This document shows, one piece after another, positions 5,859-12,722 of a DNA stretch of 13,701 nt. The notes under the pieces are model-generated. The model was not told where the DNA came from and searched no databases. It saw only the letters and a list, made by a program, of their open reading frames with translations. The stretch's first letter is position 1. Each line of letters starts with the position of its first letter. The position numbers were made by a program, and so were the translations under genes. Origin of the DNA: Betaproteobacteria bacterium (GTDB taxonomy: Bacteria; Pseudomonadota; Gammaproteobacteria; Burkholderiales; Thiobacillaceae); NCBI GenBank assembly GCA_016873905.1, contig VGVU01000024.1, positions 1 to 13,701 on the forward strand. Reading direction: 5' to 3'.

Positions 5859-6875
5859 ATGCCCCTTTTTACCTCACCGTTCCGACCTGAGCCGCCCACA
5901 CGCCCGGCCGTCGCCCAGCATCGCAGAGGGGTTTTACTGGTCAATCTGGGGACACCAGACACGCCAACGGCCCCGGATGTGCGCCGCTATCTGAAGGAAT
6001 TCCTGTCCGACCCGCGCGTCGTCGAACTGCCGGCCCTGCTCTGGCAACCCATCCTGCGCGGCGTCATTCTCAACACGAGACCAGCCAAGTCAGCCCGCAA
6101 ATACGCCAGCATATGGACGCCCAACGGCTCTCCCCTGTTGGTCTCCAGCCAGCGTCTGGCCGCCAAACTGGAGGCAGCCCTCGACGGCACACGCGTCATC
6201 GCCGCCATGCGTTATGGCCAACCCAGTATTGCCACCGGTCTGGAAGAACTGCGTGCCGCCGGCTGCGATCGCATCGTCATCCTGCCCCTCTACCCGCAAT
6301 ACGCCGCCAGCACCGTGGGGAGCGCCTATGACGCCGTCTTTGCCACGCTGAAACACTGGCGCAACCAGCCCGAGTTGCGTCTGGTCCGACAGTACTTCGA
6401 CCACCCGGCGCACATTGAGGCCCTCAAACAACAGGTTCTGGACTACTGGAGACAGCACGGCCGCCCGGATTGTTTCCTGATGAGTTTTCACGGCCTGCCG
6501 CAAAAAAGCGCCGAACTCGGCGATCCGTATGCCGACGAATGCCGCTACACGGGCCGCGCCCTGGCCGATGCCCTGGAGCTTCCCGAGGAGGGGTACCGGA
6601 TCACCTTCCAGTCCCGTTTCGGCCTGCAAGAATGGTTGCAACCCTATACGGACGAGACCTTGCGCGCCTTGGCCAAAGAGGGATGCCGGCGCGTCGATAC
6701 CTTCTGTCCGGGCTTTGCCACCGACTGTCTGGAGACGCTGGAAGAGATCGCCATCGAGGGCAAGGAGACCTTCCTTGGCGCGGGCGGGCGGGAGTTCCAC
6801 TACATCCCGGCCCTCAACGACAGCGACCTGGGCGTGACCATGTTGCAGGCCATCGTCGCCAGTCACGCCGCCTGA
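5859..6875 (+). CDS. hemH: Ferrochelatase (protoporphyrin ferrochelatase)
   Basis: HemH inserts Fe(II) into protoporphyrin IX, the last step of protohaem synthesis, in the cytosol or at the inner membrane. The frame is open further upstream inside hrcA, but the ATG at 5859, preceded by the weak GA-rich ribosome-binding site GAAAGAAG, gives a 338-residue protein with a sensible start. Motifs in order: GVLLVNLGTPD (24-34), LKEFLSDPRVVELP (45-58), NGSPLL (89-94), MRYGQPS (117-123), ILPLYPQYAAST (141-152), MSFHGLPQ (208-215, with the catalytic His211), FQSRFG (250-255) and CPGFATDCLETLEEI (283-297, with conserved acidic residues). The Cys residues near the C-terminus are not arranged as an obvious Fe-S ligand set. 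It probably shares a transcript with hrcA and converges on the aminopeptidase gene with 6 bases between stops. No Fur box was recognised. Confidence 0.96.
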   Translation: MPLFTSPFRPEPPTRPAVAQHRRGVLLVNLGTPDTPTAPDVRRYLKEFLSDPRVVELPALLWQPILRGVILNTRPAKSARKYASIWTPNGSPLLVSSQRLAAKLEAALDGTRVIAAMRYGQPSIATGLEELRAAGCDRIVILPLYPQYAASTVGSAYDAVFATLKHWRNQPELRLVRQYFDHPAHIEALKQQVLDYWRQHGRPDCFLMSFHGLPQKSAELGDPYADECRYTGRALADALELPEEGYRITFQSRFGLQEWLQPYTDETLRALAKEGCRRVDTFCPGFATDCLETLEEIAIEGKETFLGAGGREFHYIPALNDSDLGVTMLQAIVASHAA

Positions 6876-6881
6876 TCGGCC

Positions 6882-8429
6882 CTATCCGTGCGGGCGCAAG
6901 CGTCCCAGCATTTCCAGCCCCCAGGCCACCCCAAAACCCGTCACTTCGCTCGCGACCGCCCCAAGCCCTTCCTTGCAGCGACTCGCGGACAGGTCCATGT
7001 GTAACCAGGGCCGATCCTCCACAAAGCGTTTAAGGAACAGCGCCGCCAGGATATGGTCAGCCTCCCCGTCCAGGGTGCATTGCTTGACATCGGCGATCTC
7101 GGAATCCAGCGCCGGGGCATAATCGGCGGCGAGCGGAAAACTGCAAACGCGCTCTCCCGTGGCGATGCCCGCTGCCACGGCCTCGGTCAGCAACGCCTCC
7201 CGGTTGGACAACACCCCCGAATAGCGCGTCCCCAACGCCGTGTGCATCGAGCCGGTCAGGGTTGCAAAATCAAGGATGGCGTCAGGCTTGGCACGCGCCG
7301 CCAAGGTCAGGGTATCGGCCAGGACCATGCGCCCCTCGGCATCGGTATGGACCACCTCAATCGTCGTTCCGTTCAAGGCCGTTACGACGGCGTTCTGCGT
7401 ATAGGCCTCCGGGCTGAGGTGATTCTCAGCCACCGCCAGCCAGGCCGTCAGACGCAGCGGCAGCTTGAGATGCGTCGCCGCCAACAGGATGCCCAGGACC
7501 ACCGCCGAGCCGTTCATGTCCTCATGCATTCCCGACATGTAGCGGGCCGGTTTCAGGTTGTGACCGCCGGTGTCAAAGCAGATGCCCTTGCCCACCAGGG
7601 CAATATCGCCGCCCTTTTCGCTGCCCTTTTTGCTGCCCTTCTCGCCACCCTTTCCCTTGCCAGTCCCGTCATAAACCAGTTTGACGATGGCGGCATCGGC
7701 CGGTTGTGAGCCCTGCTGCGAGCCCTGCGCAACCGCGACAAAGGCCCCCGCCCCCAGCGTGCGCAATTTCTCCAGTCCATAGGTTGTCATCTGCCAGCCC
7801 TGCTGCCGCGCCAAACCCGCCACCACTTTCCGGTAATGGCCCGGCCTCAACAGGTTGGGCGGCATCAAGGTCAGATGCCGGGTCAAGGTGTTGGCCTCCG
7901 CCAGGGCGCGCAGACGCGGCAAAGCGGGCAAGGTCGCTGCGCCTTGCAGGATCAATTTTTTTAATGCCTTGGGCCCGGGCTTGGTCTTCAGCGTAGGCAA
8001 GGGGGTGGCATTGAGCCAGGCACAATACGCCGCGGCCGCCAACACGCGCGCCCGAAAGTCTGCCGGGCCATAGGCCGCGATATGCAGGTGCTCGGCATGT
8101 TCGGCCAGAAGCGGCTTGAGCGCCTCGCGCAAACGGGTATGGAGCGCAAAGGTCTCCCCTTCCGTCGGCACCCTGACCCAGCTTGCCAAAACCCCTCCGG
8201 GCATTTCGACCAGCACCGGCGTGTCGCCCAATGCCGTGAGGCGGCGCCGCGCCAGGCTGGCCTGCAGGCTCTCAAGGCCCGGGACCCCCTGCCCGACCTC
8301 GGGCCAGGCGCCCTCCTCGGGCAGGATCAGACACAGGTGCTGCACCCCTTTGGGCAACTCGGACATGACGGTCTTGAGTAAGCGAGTCATGGCCAGTTCG
8401 GGCCGATCAGATACTTTCATAGGTTCCAT
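6882..8429 (-). CDS. M17-family leucyl aminopeptidase (divergent subfamily)
   Basis: This is a two-metal cytosolic exopeptidase that removes N-terminal residues from peptides. The C-terminal half contains all usual M17 catalytic positions: VGKGICFDTGG (K281, D286), NLKP (K293), MHEDMNGSA (D304) and HTDAEGRM (D363, E365, R367), then ATLTGS. Two wordings differ from classic PepA: MHEDMNG in place of MKxDMGG-type, and HTDAEGRM in place of NTDAEGRL, marking a separate subfamily. The N-terminal half is poorly conserved. Residues 255-274 form a Gly/Lys/Ser/Glu-only loop encoded by a 12-bp tandem repeat, directly before the first metal-binding strand, and a QGSQQGSQ stretch lies nearby (235-242). 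Start choice is unclear: ATG at 8429, or ATG at 8420, which has a GGAA closer to a Shine-Dalgarno. It stands alone, convergent with hemH and divergent from aceE. The natural substrate is unknown, so I give no gene symbol. Confidence 0.88.
   Translation of the reverse strand: MEPMKVSDRPELAMTRLLKTVMSELPKGVQHLCLILPEEGAWPEVGQGVPGLESLQASLARRRLTALGDTPVLVEMPGGVLASWVRVPTEGETFALHTRLREALKPLLAEHAEHLHIAAYGPADFRARVLAAAAYCAWLNATPLPTLKTKPGPKALKKLILQGAATLPALPRLRALAEANTLTRHLTLMPPNLLRPGHYRKVVAGLARQQGWQMTTYGLEKLRTLGAGAFVAVAQGSQQGSQPADAAIVKLVYDGTGKGKGGEKGSKKGSEKGGDIALVGKGICFDTGGHNLKPARYMSGMHEDMNGSAVVLGILLAATHLKLPLRLTAWLAVAENHLSPEAYTQNAVVTALNGTTIEVVHTDAEGRMVLADTLTLAARAKPDAILDFATLTGSMHTALGTRYSGVLSNREALLTEAVAAGIATGERVCSFPLAADYAPALDSEIADVKQCTLDGEADHILAALFLKRFVEDRPWLHMDLSASRCKEGLGAVASEVTGFGVAWGLEMLGRLRPHG
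7611..7658. repeat. 12-bp tandem repeat, about four copies, inside the aminopeptidase gene
   Basis: Plus-strand units are GCCCTTTTCGCT (7611-7622), GCCCTTTTTGCT (7623-7634), GCCCTTCTCGCC (7635-7646) and ACCCTTTCCCTT (7647-7658), with the last most diverged. The period is a multiple of three, so copy-number change keeps the reading frame. On the coding strand the units give Lys-Gly-Ser/Gly/Lys-Glu/Lys type repeats. Confidence 0.8.
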
Positions 8430-8441
8430 TATTAAAAAAAC

Positions 8442-8454
8442 GAATACTAGGTAT
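8442..8454. promoter_or_regulatory. Inverted repeat in the aminopeptidase/aceE divergent spacer (possible operator)
   Basis: AATAC-TAG-GTATT is a 5-bp-arm inverted repeat in an AT-rich patch between two divergent genes. It sits 5 bases before the putative aceE -35 box and close to the aminopeptidase start, a suitable place for a shared regulator. It does not resemble the enterobacterial PdhR operator. It is short enough to be chance. Confidence 0.3.
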
Positions 8455-8458
8455 TAAA

Positions 8459-8487
8459 TTGACTAAAGGCCCAAGGGCGGCGAAAAT
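8459..8487 (+). promoter_or_regulatory. Candidate promoter of the aceE-aceF-lpdA operon
   Basis: TTGACT (8459-8464, five of six consensus) and GAAAAT (8482-8487, four of six) are separated by an ideal 17 bases. Transcription would start near 8494, leaving a leader of about 105 bases. A small hairpin (GGGC 8475-8478 with GCCC 8490-8493, plus CGA/TCG inside) overlaps the -10 region. The remainder of the leader up to 8581 shows nothing further that I can name. Confidence 0.4.
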
Positions 8488-8598
8488 CGGCCCTCAATGT
8501 ACGCGATTCCATACGCACCACCAAACACATCGCCGCAAATTTGAACCCCTCGAATTCTCAGGCGCAACCGCAACCCGCGCCCTCCGGAGATCTATCCC

Positions 8599-11283
8599 AT
8601 GGCATCGACCGCCCACGACATTGATCCGCAAGAAACCCAGGAATGGCTGGACGCCCTCAAGGCCGTCCTCGAACAGGAAGGCAGCGAACGCGCGCACTAC
8701 CTGCTTGAGCGCCTGATCGACAAGGCCCGCCGCTCCGGGACCAACCTGCCATATAGCGCCACCACGGCCTATATCAACACCATCCCGCCCCATCGTCAGG
8801 AAAAGCATACCGGCGATCCCTCCATCGAACGCCGGATCCGCGCCATGATCCGCTGGAATGCCATTGCCTGCGTGATGCGCGCCAATGACAAGGCCCCCGG
8901 CGTGGGCGGCCACATCGCCAGCTTCCAGTCAGCCGCCACCCTCTACGATGTCGGTTTCAATCATTTTTTCCGGGGCCCGGATCACCCCAGCGGCGGCGAT
9001 CTGGTCTTTTTCCAGGGTCACTCGGCACCCGGCATCTATGCCCGCGCCTTCATTGAAGGCCGCATCAGCGAGCAACAACTCGAAAACTTCCGCCAGGAAT
9101 CGACGGGCGAGGGCATCTCGTCCTATCCGCACCCGTGGCTGATGCCCGACTTCTGGCAGTTCCCCACCGTCTCGATGGGTCTGGGGCCCATCCAGGCCAT
9201 CTATCAGGCGCGCTACCTGAAATATCTCGAACATCGCGGCCTGGCCAAGACCGCCGACCGCAAGGTCTGGGCCTTCCTCGGTGACGGCGAAACCGATGAA
9301 CCGGAATCCCTGGGCGCAATCACCCTCGCCTCCCGCGAGAACCTCGACAACCTCATCTTCGTCGTCAACTGTAACCTGCAACGCCTGGACGGCCCGGTGC
9401 GCGGCAACGGCAAGATCATCCAGGAACTCGAGGCCGCTTTCCGTGGCGCCGGCTGGAATGTGCTCAAGGTCATCTGGGGTTCCTACTGGGATCCGCTCCT
9501 GGCCATGGATAGCCAGGGCATCCTGAAGCAGCGCATGGAAGAATGCGTGGACGGCGAATACCAGAACTGCAAGGCCAAGGGCGGCGCGTACACGCGCGAG
9601 CACTTCTTCGGCAAGTATCCGGAACTGAAAGACATGGTCGCCGCCATGTCCGACCAGGACATCTGGCGCCTCAACCGGGGCGGCCATGATCCGTACAAGG
9701 TCTTTGCGGCCTACGCGGCGGCAGTGAAGCACAAGGGACAGCCTACCGTCATCCTGGCCAAGACCGTGAAGGGCTACGGGATGGGTGCCTCCGGCGAGGC
9801 GCAGAACCCCACCCACTCGCAAAAGAAGATGTCGCAAGACGACCTGCGCGCCTTCCGCGACCGCTTCAATATCCCGATTGCCGACAACGACCTGGAGTCC
9901 CTGCCCTTTTACCGCCCGGCAGAGGATAGTCCCGAGATGCGCTACCTGCGCGAGCAGCGCGAACAGCTCGGTGGCTACCTGCCCGCGCGCCGTCGGCGCT
10001 CGCCAGAATCGCTGGCCACACCGCCGCTCTCGGCCTTCCAGCCCCTCCTGGAGGCCACGGGCGATCGTGAGATCTCCACCACCATGTCCTTCGTGCGCAT
10101 CCTGACGACCCTGCTGCGCGACAAGACCGTCGGCAGCCGTATCGTCCCCATCGTCCCGGACGAGGCGCGTACCTTCGGCATGGAGGGTCTGTTCCGCCAG
10201 ATCGGCATCTACTCCTCGGCGGGCCAGCTCTATGAACCGGTCGATTCCGACCAGTTGATGTATTACCGCGAGGACATCAACGGCCAGATCCTCGAAGAAG
10301 GCATCACCGAGGCCGGCGCCTTCTCCAGTTGGCTCGCCGCGGCCACCTCCTACAGCGTCAGCGGGGTGCAGACGATCCCGTTCTACATCTTCTATTCCAT
10401 GTTCGGCCTGCAACGCATCGGTGACCTGGCTTGGGCCGCCGGCGATTCACGGGCACGCGGCTTCCTGCTGGGCGCCACCGCCGGCCGCACCACGCTGAAC
10501 GGCGAAGGTCTGCAACACGAGGATGGTCACAGCCTGATTCTCGCCTCGACCATTCCCAATTGCATCTCCTACGACCCGACCTTCGGCTACGAACTGGCCG
10601 TCATCATCCAGGACGGTCTGCGCCGCATGATCAGCGAGCAGGAAGATGTGTTCTATTACCTCACCGTCATGAACGAGAACTACACCCAGCCCGCCATGCC
10701 GGTGGGTGCGGAGGCCGGTATTCTCAAGGGGTTGTACAAGCTGCGCGAGGGGGAAGGCAGCAAGCCCGGCAAGGGCAAGAAGAAGGCGCCGCGTGTCCAG
10801 TTGCTGGGCAGCGGCGCCATCCTGCGCGAGGTCATCGCCGCCGCCGATCTGTTACAAAAGGATTGGGGCGTCATGGCCGACCTCTGGAGTGCGACCAGTT
10901 GCAACGAACTCTGTCGGGAAGGCCAGGCTGCACAACGCTGGAACCTGCTCCACCCGACCGAAACGCCTCGCGTGCCTTATGTGACCGAGTGCCTGCAGTC
11001 CACTGAAGGCCCGATCATTGCCGCCACCGACTACATGAAGGCCTATGCCGAGCAGATCCGGCCCTTCATTGATCGCCGCTTTGTGACCCTCGGCACCGAC
11101 GGCTTCGGCCGTTCCGACTCGCGCGAGGCCCTGCGCTATTTCTTTGAGGTGGACAGCCGGTTCATCGCCGTTGCCGCCCTGAAGGCCTTGGCCGATGACG
11201 GGATTATTCCGGCCCGTACGGTGGCTGAAGCGATTGCCAAATATGGCATCGACCCTGCCAAGCCCAACCCGCTGACCGTTTAA
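8599..11283 (+). CDS. aceE: Pyruvate dehydrogenase E1 component (homodimeric type)
   Basis: AceE is the thiamine-diphosphate-dependent E1 of the pyruvate dehydrogenase complex; it decarboxylates pyruvate and acetylates the lipoyl group of AceF. The single 894-residue chain is the homodimeric form (E. coli about 887). GGAG (8586-8589) is a well-placed ribosome-binding site. The ThDP/Mg motif is GDGETDEPES (from residue 228) with NCNLQRLDGPV (257-267); an active-site loop follows with KGYGMG and H406 in NPTHSQKKM, matching the E. coli catalytic-loop His407. Later conserved blocks include RTTLNGEGLQHEDGHS, TECLQSTEGP and LGTDGFGRSDSREALR near the C-terminus. Residues about 718-732 (GEGSKPGKGKKKAPR) form a Lys/Gly-rich stretch longer than in E. 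coli. It is the first gene of the operon; aceF follows after 20 bases. Confidence 0.98.
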   Translation: MASTAHDIDPQETQEWLDALKAVLEQEGSERAHYLLERLIDKARRSGTNLPYSATTAYINTIPPHRQEKHTGDPSIERRIRAMIRWNAIACVMRANDKAPGVGGHIASFQSAATLYDVGFNHFFRGPDHPSGGDLVFFQGHSAPGIYARAFIEGRISEQQLENFRQESTGEGISSYPHPWLMPDFWQFPTVSMGLGPIQAIYQARYLKYLEHRGLAKTADRKVWAFLGDGETDEPESLGAITLASRENLDNLIFVVNCNLQRLDGPVRGNGKIIQELEAAFRGAGWNVLKVIWGSYWDPLLAMDSQGILKQRMEECVDGEYQNCKAKGGAYTREHFFGKYPELKDMVAAMSDQDIWRLNRGGHDPYKVFAAYAAAVKHKGQPTVILAKTVKGYGMGASGEAQNPTHSQKKMSQDDLRAFRDRFNIPIADNDLESLPFYRPAEDSPEMRYLREQREQLGGYLPARRRRSPESLATPPLSAFQPLLEATGDREISTTMSFVRILTTLLRDKTVGSRIVPIVPDEARTFGMEGLFRQIGIYSSAGQLYEPVDSDQLMYYREDINGQILEEGITEAGAFSSWLAAATSYSVSGVQTIPFYIFYSMFGLQRIGDLAWAAGDSRARGFLLGATAGRTTLNGEGLQHEDGHSLILASTIPNCISYDPTFGYELAVIIQDGLRRMISEQEDVFYYLTVMNENYTQPAMPVGAEAGILKGLYKLREGEGSKPGKGKKKAPRVQLLGSGAILREVIAAADLLQKDWGVMADLWSATSCNELCREGQAAQRWNLLHPTETPRVPYVTECLQSTEGPIIAATDYMKAYAEQIRPFIDRRFVTLGTDGFGRSDSREALRYFFEVDSRFIAVAALKALADDGIIPARTVAEAIAKYGIDPAKPNPLTV

Positions 11284-11303
11284 GCCAAAGGATCAGGAAC
11301 ATC

Positions 11304-12629
11304 ATGACGACACAGAAGGAAATCCTCGTCCCGGATATTGGCGGCTTTGACGCGGTCGAGATCATTGAAGTGCTGGTCGCCGTTGGCGACACCATCAACA
11401 AGGAACAGCCCCTCATCACCCTTGAGTCCGACAAGGCCTCGATGGAGATCCCCAGCCCGGCGGCCGGGGTTGTGCGCGAACTCAAGATCAAACTCGGCGA
11501 CAAGGTCTCGGAAGGTCACCCGATCCTCATGCTGGAAATGGCTGAAACCACGGGGACAACAACCGCCGCCACGGCCCCCGTGGTGACCTCTTTCACGCCA
11601 CCGGCGGCTGACGCCGCGACGGCTGTTCCGCCGCCCTCGCGCCCGGCCCCGGCGGTCCCGGCCCCCATCGCGCCGAAAGACACCCCCAACCCGGTCGCTG
11701 AACGCGTCGAATTTGCCCCCGGCAAGTTGCCGCACGCCAGCCCCTCGGTGCGCCGTTTTGCCCGCGAACTGGGTGCCAATCTGGCACTGATCACGGGCTC
11801 TGGCGCGCATGGCCGCATCCTCAAGGAAGATGTGCAGGCCTGGATCAAGGGTGAACTCTCCAAGCCGCGCGGCGCGGAGCAGGGTTTTTCCCTGCCCACG
11901 ACCCCGGCCGTCGATTTCAGCAAATTCGGCCCGATCGAGACCCAGCCCCTCTCGCGCATCCAGAGGCTGTCCGGTGCCAACCTGCACCGCAACTGGATCA
12001 CAGCCCCGCATGTCACCCAGTTTGACGAGGCCGACATCACCGATCTGGAAGAATTCCGCAAGTCGATGGGCGACGATGCCGCCAAGAAGGGCGTCAAACT
12101 CACCCTGCTGGCCTTCCTGATGAAGGCGGTGGTCAACGCCCTGCGGGCCTATCCGAAATTCAATGCCTCGCTGGACCCGGACGGCGAAAACCTGATCCTG
12201 AAGCAGTACATCCACATTGGTTTTGCCTGCGACACACCCGATGGCCTGGTCGTCCCCGTGATCCGCGATGTCAACCAGAAGGATGTGATGACCATCGCCC
12301 GCGATCTGGCTGACCTCTCCGCTCGGGCCCGTGAGCGCAAGCTCAAGGTCGAGGAAATGCAGGGCGGCTGTTTCACCATTTCCAGCTTGGGCGGCATTGG
12401 CGGCACCGCCTTCACGCCCATCATCAACTGCCCGGAAGTCGCCATTCTGGGGTTGTCCCGCGCCGACACCAAGCCCATCTGGAACAAGGTGACCAAGGCC
12501 TTTGAACCCCGCCTGATGCTGCCGCTGTCGCTCTCCTATGACCACCGTGTCATTGATGGTGCCGATGGTGCCCGCTTCACCAGCCACCTGCGCCTGATGC
12601 TGTCGGATGTGCGTCGCCTGTTGTTGTGA
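11304..12629 (+). CDS. aceF: Dihydrolipoamide acetyltransferase, E2 of pyruvate dehydrogenase
   Basis: AceF forms the core of the complex and transfers the acetyl group from its lipoyl arm to CoA. The 441-residue protein has one lipoyl domain (residues about 4-80) with the lipoylated Lys44 in ESDKAS; an Ala/Pro/Thr-rich flexible linker (about 82-140); a peripheral-subunit-binding domain (about 143-180, ASPSVRRFARELG...GRILKEDV); a second short linker; and the catalytic domain (about 210-441) ending with SYDHRVIDGADGARF, where His414 and Asp418 are the active-site pair. E. coli E2 has three lipoyl domains, so this is a compact form. AGGA (11295-11298) serves as the ribosome-binding site, 5 bases before the ATG. 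Its lipoyl domain is very close to that of the downstream lpdA, with two long identical DNA blocks. Confidence 0.97.
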   Translation: MTTQKEILVPDIGGFDAVEIIEVLVAVGDTINKEQPLITLESDKASMEIPSPAAGVVRELKIKLGDKVSEGHPILMLEMAETTGTTTAATAPVVTSFTPPAADAATAVPPPSRPAPAVPAPIAPKDTPNPVAERVEFAPGKLPHASPSVRRFARELGANLALITGSGAHGRILKEDVQAWIKGELSKPRGAEQGFSLPTTPAVDFSKFGPIETQPLSRIQRLSGANLHRNWITAPHVTQFDEADITDLEEFRKSMGDDAAKKGVKLTLLAFLMKAVVNALRAYPKFNASLDPDGENLILKQYIHIGFACDTPDGLVVPVIRDVNQKDVMTIARDLADLSARARERKLKVEEMQGGCFTISSLGGIGGTAFTPIINCPEVAILGLSRADTKPIWNKVTKAFEPRLMLPLSLSYDHRVIDGADGARFTSHLRLMLSDVRRLLL

Positions 12630-12644
12630 TCAAATAGCCCACAG

Positions 12645-12682
12645 CGCGCAGAGGGGCCTTGAAGGAGCGTAAGCTCTGCGCG
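12645..12682 (+). other. Intercistronic RNA hairpin between aceF and lpdA
   Basis: CGCGCAGAG (12645-12653) and CTCTGCGCG (12674-12682) are perfect 9-bp inverted repeats around a 20-base loop. An alternative smaller hairpin, GAGC-GTAA-GCTC (12665-12676), with a GNRA-type tetraloop, shares the CTC part of the right arm, so the two folds exclude each other. No T-run follows, so full termination is unlikely. Attenuation, RNA processing or mRNA protection that sets the ratio of lpdA to aceEF are possible roles. The structure is visible; its role is inferred. Confidence 0.55.
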
Positions 12683-12722
12683 ACCCATCTTCCTTTCGAG
12701 ACGATCCATTTAAAGGTTCATC

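Noticed and set aside
8929..10413. A 494-codon open frame on the minus strand opposite aceE
   Set aside because: It is fully antisense to a strongly conserved gene, has no recognisable domain, and is expected where third codon positions are G/C rich.
11280..12587. A 435-codon open frame on the minus strand opposite aceF
   Set aside because: It shadows aceF codons and shows no family motif or ribosome-binding site; composition explains it.
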